Source: Planctomycetota bacterium (GTDB lineage Bacteria; Planctomycetota; UBA1135; UBA2386). Taken from it: DNA of 33,415 bases. Numbering within the stretch: position 1 is the stretch's first letter; the number at the start of each line of letters is the position of its first letter. The translations under genes were made by a program, and so were the position numbers. Shown one piece after another: positions 6,977 to 16,163 of this stretch. The notes beneath the pieces are model-generated. The model was given only the letters and a program-made list of their open reading frames with translations, was not told where the DNA came from and made no database searches. The stretch spans positions 1-33,415 of the forward strand of contig JALORC010000081.1 in the NCBI GenBank assembly GCA_025459175.1. Direction: 5' to 3'.

Positions 6977-7726
6977 CTACGCCGCCGCTTCGCCGAACGC
7001 GGACAACAACCGCCCCTCGAGCTGCACGATCTTGCTCGGCGGCGGACCACTGAGCAGCCGGGTCATCAGCATCTGGTCGCCGCGCTCGGGACACAGCAGC
7101 GGGAAGCCCTTGGCCTGCAGCCACGCGTTCATGCCGAGCCACGCCAGCACCACGTTGAAGTCCGGGAACGGCGCGATGCGCGCGAAGCGCCACAGCAACC
7201 GGAAGCCCTGCCGCACCGGGTGCAGCGAGTGGAACACGACCGGCAGGTCGCGGTAGCAGCGCGCCTGGTCGAACGTGTCGAGGATCGGCGGCAGCTGGTC
7301 CGGCGCCGGGTAGCTGACGTAGAGCAGCGCGTCCCACGGCGGCCCGCGGCGCAGGTCGTTGTTGCGGAACCGCGGCAGCTCGGCGGTCATCGCCCGGAAC
7401 AGCTCGACCAGGAACCAGCCGTCCGGCGGCTTGCCGTCGCCGGCGCGCTGACGGATCAGCTGCAGCGCCGACTGCAGCCCGCGCAGCAGGCGGAATTCCT
7501 GCGTCAACGGCGACATCCGGCCCGGGCGCCCCTCGAGCACGCAGGCCACGTCGTCGTCGTCGAGCACGAGACCGCGCAGCCGCAGCAGGGACGCCAGGAA
7601 CGTGGTGTCGGTCGGGGTCGGCCGGCGCACGCCGTCCAACACCCGCTGCGCCACCGCGATCGGTTCGTCGTCGACACCGCTGCCGACCATCCGGCTGGCG
7701 AGTGCCAGGTCGATGCGCTCGAGCAT
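6977..7726 (-). CDS. Fic-like protein with degenerate catalytic motif
   Basis: The product is 249 aa from ATG 7726; an in-frame GTG at 7756 would add 10 residues, and no clear ribosome site decides between them. The helical layout and the segment HPVRQGFRLLWR (169-180) align in length with the Fic motif HPFx[D/E]GNGRxxR. His, Pro, the first Gly and the last Arg are kept; the acidic residue, Asn, second Gly and following Arg are replaced by Gln, Phe, Arg and Leu. VLEGRPGR near residue 63 sits where Fic proteins often carry their inhibitory or IEG element. If it is a Fic fold, classical AMP transfer is unlikely. It may be an unrelated helical protein; the assignment is tentative. Confidence 0.7.
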   Translation of the reverse strand: MLERIDLALASRMVGSGVDDEPIAVAQRVLDGVRRPTPTDTTFLASLLRLRGLVLDDDDVACVLEGRPGRMSPLTQEFRLLRGLQSALQLIRQRAGDGKPPDGWFLVELFRAMTAELPRFRNNDLRRGPPWDALLYVSYPAPDQLPPILDTFDQARCYRDLPVVFHSLHPVRQGFRLLWRFARIAPFPDFNVVLAWLGMNAWLQAKGFPLLCPERGDQMLMTRLLSGPPPSKIVQLEGRLLSAFGEAAA

Positions 7727-7789
7727 CGACAGCTGGTTCTGATCCTCGTTCGTCACTGGGAAGGGGTTTCGGCATGATGGGCCCTTCGC

Positions 7790-9907
7790 ATGGATGTTCG
7801 CCCGTCCGACTCCGAGACTGCACCGCAGCCGCCGATGCCACCGCACCGGCGCCGTCGCTGGCTGCGCTGGTTGCTGATCACCTTCACGCTGCTGCTGTGC
7901 CTCGTGCTGGCCGCGCCGCATGCGATCGCCCTCGGGCCGGTGCGGGCCGAAGTCGAGCGACAGCTGTCGGCGACGACCGGCGCCCCGTGCCGGATCGGGC
8001 GCATGGGCTTCTCGTGGTTCTCGGGCGTCGCGATCCGCGAGCTCGAGATCGGCAATCCCGCGGGGTTCCCGAACGAACGGCCGGCGCTGCGCATCGGCCG
8101 CGCCGCCCTCGACCTCGGGCTCGGCGCGCTGCTGCGCGGCCAGTTCCGCTGCACGGGCTCGGTGCAGGGCCTCGAAGTGTTCGTCGAGCAACGAGCGGAC
8201 GGCACCACCAATCTGCAGGGCCTGGTGCACGTCGAGGTCGGCGCGAGCGACCCACCCGAGGCCGGGACGCCGCCGCGGCCGGACGCACCGACCGCCGGCG
8301 ACGGCGATCGACTGCGCGACCTGCAGTGCGACCTGCAGATCCTCGACAGCACACTCGAACTGCGCCGCGAGGGCCGCCTGCTCGAGGCGCTGAGCGGACT
8401 CGGTTGCAGGGTGCAGAAGGAGCTCGGCAGCGAGCACCTGCAGATCGAGTTCGACAGCAAGCTGCGGCCGACCACCGACCAGGGCGACACCGGGCGACTC
8501 GGTGCCAAAGTCGACGTCGACCTGCAACGCCTGGACGTCGACGCGATGCTGAGCACCAGCGGCCTCGACCTCGGCCGCTACGGGCCGCTGGTCGACACGT
8601 TCCTGCCGGGTCAGCTGACGGCGCTGGCCGGGATCGCCAACGGCACGCTGCGGGTCATCAAGCTCGGCGATGGCGTGCAGCTCGACGGCGATCTGGCGAT
8701 CGGCCAACCTCACCTGGCCGGACCGCTGGTGCGCGGCATGGACCTGCGCGGCAGCCGCTGGACGCTGCAGCCGGCGCTGAAGCTCGACGGGGCCACGGCC
8801 GACAATCGCCGTTTCCTGCTCGATCTCGGCTGGCTGCAGCTGCGCGGCGCCGACGCGCCGGCCGGGGTGGCGGCGCGGTTCCAATGGCAGCTGGACGTCG
8901 AAGCGATGGCGGCGTTCGGCGGGCCGATGCCGGCGCTGCTGCGCGGCAGCGGTGCGAACGCCAGCGGCACGATCGATCTCGTCGGCGAGACGTTGCCGAG
9001 TTCGGCGAGCGAACTGCAGACCCGGTTGCGGGCGACCACGGCGCTGCTGCTGCCGCGCCTCGACGTGCAGGGCTTCGCGCTGCGCGACCTCGCTGCCGAT
9101 GCGACCTACGACGGCGTCACCGTGACGGCGGTGACGCGCGAGACGACCCGGCTCGATGCGGGTCCGCTGCAGCTGCTGCTCGAGTGCCGGCTCGACGACC
9201 TCGCGACGCTGCCGGTGAAGCTGTCGATGCGCTGGCGCGACGGGCAGCTGCAGGGCGGCGCCGCCGGTGCCCTGCGCTACCTGGTGCCGCTGCTGGCGGG
9301 ACCCGACGGCACCGCGAACGGACTGACCGGCCGCTGCGACTTCGAGGTCGCGCTGCTCGGTCCGGGCCGGCCCGCCGCCGACGAGAACTGGCTGCAGTGG
9401 CTCGACCGCTGGACCGGCGACGGCCGCATCGCGCTGCACGGCGCCGCGTTCGAGCCGGCGCGCGGACTCGGTGGCCTGCTGGCCCCGCTCGGGCCGCTGG
9501 CCGGCCCGGACCTCCGGCTCGGCGATGCGCAACGCCTCGCGCTCGACGACTTCGAGGCGCCGTTCCGCTTCGCACAGGGCGCGATCGTCACCACCGCCGG
9601 CAAGTGGCTCGCGAAGGGGCGCACGATCGGCCTGTCGGGCACGGTGCGGCTCGACGGTGGGCTCGACTACGGCCTCGACCTCACCGCGCTGCTACGCGGG
9701 CACCGCGACGGCGACCGGGTGCTGCAGGCGCTCGGCGGCACGCTGCCGGCAGCGCGGCTGCAGGGCACGGTGCTCGCCCCGGCACTCGGCCTGCCGGACC
9801 TCGCGACGGTGCTGCAGAAGGTCGCCACGCGCGAACTGCAGCAGCGCGGCACCGACCTGCTCAAGAAGGAGCTCGAGGACCTGCTGCGGCGCTCGAAGAA
9901 GCGCTGA
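7790..9907 (+). CDS. AsmA-family-like membrane-anchored protein
   Basis: The product is 705 aa. A proline-rich cytoplasmic start with a basic patch (HRRRRW) is followed by one membrane helix (about residues 26-47), and the rest is predicted outside the inner membrane. After the helix comes the AsmA/TamB-like signature: a segment like VRAEVERQLSATTGAPCRIG, then FSWFSGVAIRELEIGNPAGF, and long amphipathic beta repeats. The C-terminus has the AsmA2-like DLTALLRGHRDGDRVLQALGGTLPAARLQG. Such proteins span the periplasm and take part in lipid transport between membranes; that role is by family only. ATG 7790 opens the frame right after the divergent Fic-like gene. It converges with nadE at 9907/9921. 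Confidence 0.85.
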   Translation: MDVRPSDSETAPQPPMPPHRRRRWLRWLLITFTLLLCLVLAAPHAIALGPVRAEVERQLSATTGAPCRIGRMGFSWFSGVAIRELEIGNPAGFPNERPALRIGRAALDLGLGALLRGQFRCTGSVQGLEVFVEQRADGTTNLQGLVHVEVGASDPPEAGTPPRPDAPTAGDGDRLRDLQCDLQILDSTLELRREGRLLEALSGLGCRVQKELGSEHLQIEFDSKLRPTTDQGDTGRLGAKVDVDLQRLDVDAMLSTSGLDLGRYGPLVDTFLPGQLTALAGIANGTLRVIKLGDGVQLDGDLAIGQPHLAGPLVRGMDLRGSRWTLQPALKLDGATADNRRFLLDLGWLQLRGADAPAGVAARFQWQLDVEAMAAFGGPMPALLRGSGANASGTIDLVGETLPSSASELQTRLRATTALLLPRLDVQGFALRDLAADATYDGVTVTAVTRETTRLDAGPLQLLLECRLDDLATLPVKLSMRWRDGQLQGGAAGALRYLVPLLAGPDGTANGLTGRCDFEVALLGPGRPAADENWLQWLDRWTGDGRIALHGAAFEPARGLGGLLAPLGPLAGPDLRLGDAQRLALDDFEAPFRFAQGAIVTTAGKWLAKGRTIGLSGTVRLDGGLDYGLDLTALLRGHRDGDRVLQALGGTLPAARLQGTVLAPALGLPDLATVLQKVATRELQQRGTDLLKKELEDLLRRSKKR

Positions 9908-9920
9908 TCGGCGCCGCGCG

Positions 9921-11573
9921 TCAGCGCTCGCGGTAGCGGTGCGCGACCGGCATGCGCCGCCCGCTCCAGCAGCGCTCGCTGAGCTTCAGCGTCGGCGGAT
10001 ACTGGTAGCGCTTCCACTCCGATGCGTTGACCTTCGCCAGCAGCTCGGCGACGCGTTCGCGCGCCATGCCGGTGCGGACCGCGGTCGCCTCGACCGACAG
10101 CTCCTCCTCGATCAGGCAGCGCAGCACCGGATCGAGCTCCGGATACGGCGGCAGGCTGTCGCTGTCGAACTGCCCCGGGCGCAGCTCGGCCGACGGCGCC
10201 TTCTCGATCGAACGCGCGGGAATGCGTTCGCCGGCGCGGTTGAGCCAGCGGCTCAGCGCCCACACCTCGGTCTTCCACAGGTCGGCGATCGGCGCCAGCG
10301 CCCCGTTGGTGTCGCCGTAGATCGTGCAGTAACCGACCGCGCACTCGCTCTTGTTGCCGGTGGTCAGCACCAGGTGGCCATGCTTGTTGGCGAACGCCAT
10401 CAGCAGCGTGCCGCGCATGCGCGCCTGCAGGTTCTCCTCGGCGAGACCTGGTTGGGTGCCGGCGAACACCGGCTGCAGCACCGACGCGAACGTGTCCTGC
10501 AGCGGCGCGATCGGCAGCACGTGGAACGCGATGCCGAGGTTCTGCGCCAGCCGTTCGGCGTCGGCGAGGCTGTGGTCGCTGCTGTAACGCGACGGCATCG
10601 CGATGCCGGCGACCCCGGCGGCGCCGAGTGCGTCGACCGCGAGCGTCGCCACCAGCGCCGAGTCGATGCCGCCGGACAGACCGACCACGACCTTCTGGAA
10701 GCCGAACTTGCGCACGTAGGCGCGGATGCCCTGCACGATCGCCGCGTGCTGCATCGCCTCGATCGCCATCGGCGCCGGCGTCTCGGTCCACGGCGCGTCG
10801 GTGTCGACCACCACCAGCGTCTCGGCGAACGCGATCGGCTGCGCCGCGACCCCGGTCGGCTTGACCGCCAGCGAACCACCGTCGAACTGCAGCTCGACGT
10901 CGCCGCCGACCATGTTGACGTAGAGCAGCGGCACGCCGTGGCGCGCCGAGGCGTTGGCGACCATCCGGTAGCGGAACGCCTCCTTGCGACGCGCCCACGG
11001 GCTGGCGCTGAGGTTGACCACCAGCTCCGCGCCGGCCTGCACCACGCACTCGACCGGGTCGATCGGGTAGATGCGGCGGTCGAAGAACTGCTCGTCGTTC
11101 CAGCCGTCCTCGCAGACGACGATGCCGACGCGAACGCCGCGCAGCGTGACGACGTTCTGCTGCGGCGCCTTGCACGGCTCGAAGTAGCGCGACTCGTCGA
11201 ACACGTCGTAGGTCGGCAGCAGCGTCTTGCGCGCGACGATGCGTACCGTGCCGCGCTGCAGCAACGCCACCGCGTTGTGCAGCGGGCGACCACCGAGCTC
11301 GGCGGCGGTGTCGTTCGGCGTGATGCAGCCGACCAGCACGTCGAGATCGGGCGGCACCCGGGCAGCGAGGTCCTGCAACGCCGCCGCGTGCGCCTGCAGG
11401 AAGCTCGGCCGCAGCACCAGGTCCTCGGGCGGATAGCCGCTGATCGCGAGCTCCGGGAACACCGCCACCTCGGCGCCGCGCAGGCGCGCCTGCTGCGCGA
11501 ACTCGACGATGCGCGCGACGTTGCCGACAAGGTCGCCGACGGTGGTGTCGATCTGGCCGAGGGCGATGCGCAT
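9921..11573 (-). CDS. nadE: Glutamine-dependent NAD+ synthetase
   Basis: The product is 550 aa. It makes NAD+ from deamido-NAD+, ATP and glutamine. The N-terminal amidase (nitrilase fold) shows the Glu-Lys-Cys triad: E41 (FPELAISGYPPEDL), K116 (ARKTLLPTYDVFDE) and C154 (GIVVCEDGWND). The C-terminal synthetase has the ATP loop SGGIDS (300-305), TTGNKSE, GYCTIYGD and the late KWKRYQYPP-like end (ASEWKRYQYPPTLKLSER). ATG 11573 lies 2 nt after the ispH stop, so the two are probably one operon with coupled translation. Length and domain order are normal for the two-domain form. Confidence 0.97.
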   Translation of the reverse strand: MRIALGQIDTTVGDLVGNVARIVEFAQQARLRGAEVAVFPELAISGYPPEDLVLRPSFLQAHAAALQDLAARVPPDLDVLVGCITPNDTAAELGGRPLHNAVALLQRGTVRIVARKTLLPTYDVFDESRYFEPCKAPQQNVVTLRGVRVGIVVCEDGWNDEQFFDRRIYPIDPVECVVQAGAELVVNLSASPWARRKEAFRYRMVANASARHGVPLLYVNMVGGDVELQFDGGSLAVKPTGVAAQPIAFAETLVVVDTDAPWTETPAPMAIEAMQHAAIVQGIRAYVRKFGFQKVVVGLSGGIDSALVATLAVDALGAAGVAGIAMPSRYSSDHSLADAERLAQNLGIAFHVLPIAPLQDTFASVLQPVFAGTQPGLAEENLQARMRGTLLMAFANKHGHLVLTTGNKSECAVGYCTIYGDTNGALAPIADLWKTEVWALSRWLNRAGERIPARSIEKAPSAELRPGQFDSDSLPPYPELDPVLRCLIEEELSVEATAVRTGMARERVAELLAKVNASEWKRYQYPPTLKLSERCWSGRRMPVAHRYRER

Positions 11574-11575
11574 GG

Positions 11576-12496
11576 TCACCGCACTTCGAGCGGCAGGCTG
11601 AACTCGATCGTCTCTGGGATCCCGTCGACCTCCTCGACCGAGGTCGCGCCGAGTTCGCGCAGGCGCGCGACGACGGCGGCGACGCTGCCTTCGGGCGTGC
11701 TGGCGCCCGACGTGATGCCGATGGTCGCCATGCCGCGCAGCCAGGCCGGGTCGATCTGGGCCGCCGTCAGCACCAGGTGCGCCGGCACACCGGAGTCGGC
11801 GCCGAGCTCGCGCAGCCGGTTGCTGTTGCTGCTCATCGGGTCGCCGATCACGAGCCACAGGTCGACCTTGCCGCGCAGCTGCTTGACCGCCATCTGCCGG
11901 TTGGTGGTCGCGTAGCAGATGTCTTCCTTGCGCGGCGTGTGCAAGGCCGGGAAGCGGCGCTTCAGCACCGCCATCACCCGCATCGCCTCGTCGACACTGA
12001 GCGTGGTCTGCGTCAGCACCGCGACCTTCTGTGGGTCCGGCACCTGCACCTGCTCGGCCTCCTCGGCGGTCGCGACGACGAGGATGCGATCGGGGGCCTC
12101 ACCGACCACGCCCTCGACCTCGACATGGTCCTCGTGGCCGATCAGCAGGATCGTCATGCCGCGCGCGGCGAATCGCTTGGCCTCGACGTGCACCTTGGTC
12201 ACCAGCGGGCAGGTCGCGTCGATCGCGTGCAGTTGGAACCGCCCCGCCTGCGCGAACACCTCGGGGGCGACGCCGTGGGCGCTGAAGATCACGTGACTGC
12301 CGGCCGGCACCGACGCCAGTTCGTCGACGAAGATCGCCCCCTTCTGCTCGAGGTCCTGCACCACGACCTTGTTGTGCACGATCTCGTGGCGGACGTAGAC
12401 GGGCCGACCGAACTTGGCGAGGGCCCGTTCGACGGTTTCGATGGCGCGCTCCACGCCGGCACAGAAGCCGCGGGGGCGGCAGAGGAGGACCTTCAT
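11576..12496 (-). CDS. ispH: 4-hydroxy-3-methylbut-2-enyl diphosphate reductase
   Basis: The product is 306 aa. It is the last enzyme of the MEP isoprenoid pathway, reducing HMBPP to IPP and DMAPP with a [4Fe-4S] cluster. The three cluster cysteines are seen: C12 (RGFCAGVERA), C96 (DATCPLVTKVH) and C194 (DICYATTNRQ). The active-site Glu is in GHEDHVEVEG (E126), with AHGVAPEV (73-80), SSNSNRL and GITSGASTPE in place. The start MKVLLCRPRGFCAG is the usual one. It is upstream of and nearly contiguous with nadE. Confidence 0.97.
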   Translation of the reverse strand: MKVLLCRPRGFCAGVERAIETVERALAKFGRPVYVRHEIVHNKVVVQDLEQKGAIFVDELASVPAGSHVIFSAHGVAPEVFAQAGRFQLHAIDATCPLVTKVHVEAKRFAARGMTILLIGHEDHVEVEGVVGEAPDRILVVATAEEAEQVQVPDPQKVAVLTQTTLSVDEAMRVMAVLKRRFPALHTPRKEDICYATTNRQMAVKQLRGKVDLWLVIGDPMSSNSNRLRELGADSGVPAHLVLTAAQIDPAWLRGMATIGITSGASTPEGSVAAVVARLRELGATSVEEVDGIPETIEFSLPLEVR

Positions 12497-12556
12497 GCGG
12501 GGCGGGGAGTGTCGGCCCAGGGCGGCCGCGGAGCAAGGGCGCCGCGCCCCGCACCG

Positions 12557-13732
12557 TCACATGACTTCGAACACCATGCCGACCCCGATGCCGACCTGCC
12601 CGGAGGTCGGCGGCGTCGGCGGCGGGGTGGCGGCACCGTTGTAGAACGCGTGGATGCGCGCCACCCCGAGCGGCCCGCAGATGGTCGAACTGCGCCCGGC
12701 CGAGGTGATGAACCGCAGCGGATTCACGGTCGGGGCCAGCACGATCGCCTGGGTGTAGAAGGTCGTGCCGACGAACTGCCGCCCGGCCGGCAGCGAGGTC
12801 GTGATCGCCCCCGCGCCCGCCGTATTCGCCTGCCCGGAGAACGTGACCACCGGGTCGATATTGAGGTAGCAACCCGGCGCCGGGAACCCGAACACCGCCA
12901 ACGCCGGCGACGGCTGGCTCGGGTTGGCCGGATCGAACATCGGGTAGGGCAGCGGCCACGCCGGATTGCCGAGCAACCCGCCGGTGTTGGTCAGGTTGAC
13001 CGCGAGCAGGAACGGCATCGACGGCGGCATGTTCGCGACCTGCCAGCTGTAGTCGAGACCGGCCAGCATCGAGTTGTCGCCGCTCACGGTGACGGGTTGC
13101 CCGGCGGTGAATTCGCAGGGCGCCTGCACCTGACCGAACGTGACCTGCGTCGCCGTACAGCTGCTCAGGTTGTCGAGCCGGTACGGGCCGGCCGGCTGGA
13201 AGTGGATGTGGATCTCGATCAGCAGATTGCGCGGCGCTGGCAGCGAGGTGGTGGCCGGAGTCAGCCCGTAGGCCCACGGCACCTGGAACACCAACGGGAT
13301 GTTGGCCGGCCGCGGCAGCTGCGCCGTCGAGGCCAGCGCCGGCTGCGCCGGCAGCATCAGCGGCTGCCGCGAGATCACCCAGGTCGCGTCGACGCCGTAG
13401 TTGTCGGCGAACACCGCGCTGGCGGTCGCCGAGTTGCGCGTCGTCGTCGACACCAGCACCGAGATGTCGAGGAAGCCCTTCGCCGGGGTCGCCGTCAGCA
13501 CGCCGTCGGGGCGCAGCATCAGACCGGTGATGACCCGCGGGCCGGTCCACGGCAGCTCCTCGGCGTCGTAGACGCACTGGTAGCGGCACGACTGATTGGT
13601 GCCGAACGGAATGCTCGTGCCACCGCCTCCCTCGATGCCGTTCATCGCCGCCGGCACGGTGATGTTCTGGGCCAATGAACCGATCGAGAGCGTTCCGAAC
13701 AGAACCGCACGCAGCAGAAGTTCCGATCCCAT
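12557..13732 (-). CDS. Secreted protein of unknown function
   Basis: The product is 391 aa from ATG 13732, which has GGAG 9 nt upstream; an ATG two codons earlier (13738) is also possible. Residues 1-20 form a signal peptide (LLLRAVLFGTLSIGSLA, then QN). The mature protein is rich in Thr, Pro, Gly and Asn with few charges, has several Cys (NQSCRYQCVYD, FGFPAPGCYLN) and is probably an all-beta extracellular or envelope protein. The C-terminal region FVGTTFYTQAIVLAP is reminiscent of repeats in abundant secreted proteins of some planctomycetes (from memory, not searched). No enzyme motif is recognised. It lies 60 nt downstream of ispH's start region on the same strand and is divergent from the next gene. 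Confidence 0.82.
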   Translation of the reverse strand: MGSELLLRAVLFGTLSIGSLAQNITVPAAMNGIEGGGGTSIPFGTNQSCRYQCVYDAEELPWTGPRVITGLMLRPDGVLTATPAKGFLDISVLVSTTTRNSATASAVFADNYGVDATWVISRQPLMLPAQPALASTAQLPRPANIPLVFQVPWAYGLTPATTSLPAPRNLLIEIHIHFQPAGPYRLDNLSSCTATQVTFGQVQAPCEFTAGQPVTVSGDNSMLAGLDYSWQVANMPPSMPFLLAVNLTNTGGLLGNPAWPLPYPMFDPANPSQPSPALAVFGFPAPGCYLNIDPVVTFSGQANTAGAGAITTSLPAGRQFVGTTFYTQAIVLAPTVNPLRFITSAGRSSTICGPLGVARIHAFYNGAATPPPTPPTSGQVGIGVGMVFEVM

Positions 13733-13824
13733 GGGCATTGTCTCCGTGCCGCTGATCGTCGGTGGAGCACCAGCGACTTGACCTCGCGTGCGCCGCCGCG
13801 CGATCCCGCCGCGGGACGTCGTGG

Positions 13825-13851
13825 TCAAGTGATCGCACCGGACAGCCGATG
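13825..13851 (+). promoter_or_regulatory. Possible sigma-28-type promoter (weak)
   Basis: TCAA (13825-13828) and GCCGATG (13845-13851) are separated by 16 nt and lie 49 nt before the GTG of the membrane protein. It resembles the stronger elements at 17621 and 27879 but lacks the ACTSAACCC flank. Confidence 0.25.
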
Positions 13852-13900
13852 CCGGACACGCCGCAGTGTTCGAAACCTGGACAGCAGCCAAGGAGCAACC

Positions 13901-15406
13901 GTGAAGCTGGAGAGTTACGCCACACCACAGCTGGAGACGCCACAACAGCGCCATGCCAGCCTCCATCGCGCCATCGAGTGCGGTCTCGCCTCCGATGACA
14001 TCTGGAAGGAGCTCGCCGACGTCTGCCTGCGTCTGGGCAAGGGCGACGAATCCGTTCGTTGCATGCTGCAGATCGCCGACCGGGGCAAGCGCATCGCTCT
14101 CGCGTCCCGGCTGGCGCGCCTGGGCCTGATCGAGGCCCCGCCCGAGGTTCTTTCTGCGTTCGATCATCATTGTCGGCCGAAGGCCGACGGTGCCAGCGGT
14201 GAGCCGAAGCCGAAGACGGAAGGCGACGAGCTGTGGGACTATCGTCTCACCGACCATGTGCTGGACGCGTTCCAGTACATGGCCTTCCAGCACATGCCCT
14301 GGCTGGTGCTGATCACGACGCTGGCGTTCCCGGGCGTGATCGGTGTCGGCGGCTTCCTGACCGCCGGCGGCTCCTGGCTGCTGCTCGCGGCGATGGCGGC
14401 CCTGCCGGGCCTGTGCGTGCTGGCGACGGTCGGCGCCATGGGGCGCCAGGTGTTGCTGACCAGCGCCGAGGGCCAGGACCTGCAGGGCCTGCCGGGCTTC
14501 CATCAACTGCTCGCCGATGCGCGGCGGTTCCTCGCCGACGTCGGCGTCGTGCTCGGCACCCTGATCGGGCCGTCCGTGCTGGCACTGTCCCTGGGCGTGC
14601 CGTTCCTGGTGACGCTGCCCGGCCTGGTGATCGGTGCGTTCCTGGCGCCGATGGCCTGGGTGCTGCGCCAGCTGCGCGGCGACTTCGGCGCGCTGTCGCC
14701 GACGCTGCTGATGCGGGCCATCTCGCGGACCTTCGGCAGCTACCTCGGCGTGGCGGGCATCACCGTCGCCCTGTTCGTGCCGGCCGCGGTGGTGACCTGG
14801 GCCGTGCTCGGCCGTCCGCTGTGGGTGCAGATCGCGATCATCGGCCCGCTGTGCGTGCTGCCGGTGTTCGTCGCCTCGCGCCTGCTCGGCACCTGGGTCG
14901 ATGCCCAGCGGCACCGCCTCGGCACGCTGCTGCACTGCGAGCCGAAGGTCGCCGCCAACCGGCCGCAGCCGGTCGCGGTGAAGGTGGTGCAGAAGGCGCT
15001 GGTGCAGGCGCCGGCACCTCGCCCGGTCGCTCCGGCACCGGTGCAGAACCGCCCGGCCGCGGTCGCCAAGCGCCCGATGGGGCCGACGCCGCCCCCGGCG
15101 GGCACCCCGCGGGCCCGCACCAACGAGCGCAAGGCCGCGCCCGCCCCGTCGCCGATCCGGGCCAAGGCGAAGGCTCCTGCCGCAGCTCCTGCTCCTGCCG
15201 CGGCCCGTCCTGCCGCGCCGGCGCAGCCGGCCCGGCCGGCGGCCGCGCCACCCAAGCCCCTGGCGCAGAAGCCGGTCGCGAAAGCGATCGAGGGCCGCAG
15301 CCCGACGCGCCGCAGCGAAGCGGCCGTGCTCGCGAACATGCCGGGCGCCGTCGTGGTGTCGGGTTCAGACCGCAAGCGCCACGGCGCCGCCGCGAAGCGT
15401 CCCTGA
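13901..15406 (+). CDS. Multi-pass membrane protein with Pro/Ala-rich C-terminal tail
   Basis: The product is 501 aa from GTG 13901; AAGGAG ends 6 nt before it, which decides the start over the longer open frame. Residues 1-110 are soluble and helical (like a TPR pair, KELADVCLRLGKGDESVRCML). Residues about 130-350 carry six or so hydrophobic helices. Residues 360-501 are a disordered Ala/Pro/Lys-rich basic tail with repeated PAPAAARPAAPAQ-type runs. The family is not recognised. The tail could span the cell wall/periplasm or bind nucleic acid or polyanions, but nothing shows which. It is upstream of apt on the same strand. Confidence 0.82.
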   Translation: MKLESYATPQLETPQQRHASLHRAIECGLASDDIWKELADVCLRLGKGDESVRCMLQIADRGKRIALASRLARLGLIEAPPEVLSAFDHHCRPKADGASGEPKPKTEGDELWDYRLTDHVLDAFQYMAFQHMPWLVLITTLAFPGVIGVGGFLTAGGSWLLLAAMAALPGLCVLATVGAMGRQVLLTSAEGQDLQGLPGFHQLLADARRFLADVGVVLGTLIGPSVLALSLGVPFLVTLPGLVIGAFLAPMAWVLRQLRGDFGALSPTLLMRAISRTFGSYLGVAGITVALFVPAAVVTWAVLGRPLWVQIAIIGPLCVLPVFVASRLLGTWVDAQRHRLGTLLHCEPKVAANRPQPVAVKVVQKALVQAPAPRPVAPAPVQNRPAAVAKRPMGPTPPPAGTPRARTNERKAAPAPSPIRAKAKAPAAAPAPAAARPAAPAQPARPAAAPPKPLAQKPVAKAIEGRSPTRRSEAAVLANMPGAVVVSGSDRKRHGAAAKRP

Positions 15407-15470
15407 CGCCTCGCGCGGCGCCGCGCCGGTGCTGCGTGGCACCGCGCCGCGCCGCCAGTAGGCTGTGGCG

Positions 15471-15983
15471 ATGGACCTCGCCAAGCTGCTGCGCGACGTG
15501 CCCGACTTCCCGAAGCCGGGCATCCTGTTCAAGGACATCACGCCGCTGCTGGCCGACCCGGCGGCCATGCGCGAGACGATCGCGCGGCTGGCCCGGCTCG
15601 ACTGCGGTCGCATCGACAAGGTCGCCGCCATCGAGTCGCGCGGGTTCCTGTTCGGCGTGCCGCTGGCGCTGCAGCTCGGCGTCGGCTTCGTCCCGGTGCG
15701 CAAGCCGGGCAAACTGCCCTGGAAGACCAGCCGTGTCGAATACGTGCTCGAGTACGGCACCGACGCCGTCGAGATCCACCAGGACGCCGTGCGCAGCGGC
15801 GAACGGGTGCTGCTGGTCGACGACCTGCTGGCCACCGGCGGCACCATGGGCGCCGCTTGCCAGCTGATCGAGGGCTGCGGCGGCGTCGTCGCCGCCTGCG
15901 CGTTCGTCGTCGAACTGTGCTTCCTGCCGGGGCGCCAGCGCCTCGCGCCGCGCCGGGTCGACTCGTTGATCCAGGTCCGCTGA
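15471..15983 (+). CDS. apt: Adenine phosphoribosyltransferase
   Basis: The product is 170 aa. It salvages adenine to AMP with PRPP. Visible features are FPKPGILFKDITPLL (residues 13-27), ESRGFLFG, VRKPGKLPW and the PRPP-binding loop VLLVDDLLATGGTMGAA (113-129). The length is normal. ATG 15471 has AGTAGG 8 nt upstream; a GTG two codons earlier is possible. The gene ends the housekeeping stretch; the long leader of the flagellar sigma gene follows. Confidence 0.97.
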   Translation: MDLAKLLRDVPDFPKPGILFKDITPLLADPAAMRETIARLARLDCGRIDKVAAIESRGFLFGVPLALQLGVGFVPVRKPGKLPWKTSRVEYVLEYGTDAVEIHQDAVRSGERVLLVDDLLATGGTMGAACQLIEGCGGVVAACAFVVELCFLPGRQRLAPRRVDSLIQVR

Positions 15984-16006
15984 CCCGACCCGGATCGCCA
16001 GTTGAG

Positions 16007-16074
16007 ATTTCTGCAGAACTCAAACTCAACCGAGACAGGCACTTACGTCGATCACTAAAGTTTTCTGCAGAACC
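16007..16074. repeat. Twin palindromes TTTCTGCAGAAC (operator-like)
   Basis: TTTCTGCAGAAC occurs at 16008-16019 and again at 16062-16073. The inner TTCTGCAGAA is a perfect 10-bp palindrome and the two copies are 54 bp apart centre to centre, about five helical turns. They lie just upstream of the putative promoter of the riboswitch leader. This layout suits a dimeric regulator binding two sites; the regulator is not identified. Confidence 0.6.
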
Positions 16075-16075
16075 C

Positions 16076-16104
16076 GCTCAATCCGCCTCCGGAACCGGCC
16101 GATC
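16076..16104 (+). promoter_or_regulatory. Putative promoter of the riboswitch leader
   Basis: GCTCAATCC (16076-16084), a 13-nt spacer and GCCGATC (16098-16104) resemble the ACTSAACCC-N14-GCCGATA elements at 17621 and 27879, with spacing one shorter. Transcription from here would start about 50 nt before the aptamer. If real, the sigma factor may drive its own gene. Confidence 0.35.
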
Positions 16105-16163
16105 ATGGGCCACCGACCTGACAGCAGGTCTGTTCTTTGGTGTCTCGGCTCCCACCAAGACAT

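Noticed and set aside
16056..16063. TAAAGTTT resembling the FliA -35 box
   Set aside because: No GCCGATAA-type block follows at the needed 11-nt spacing; the nearest GCCGAT is too far away.
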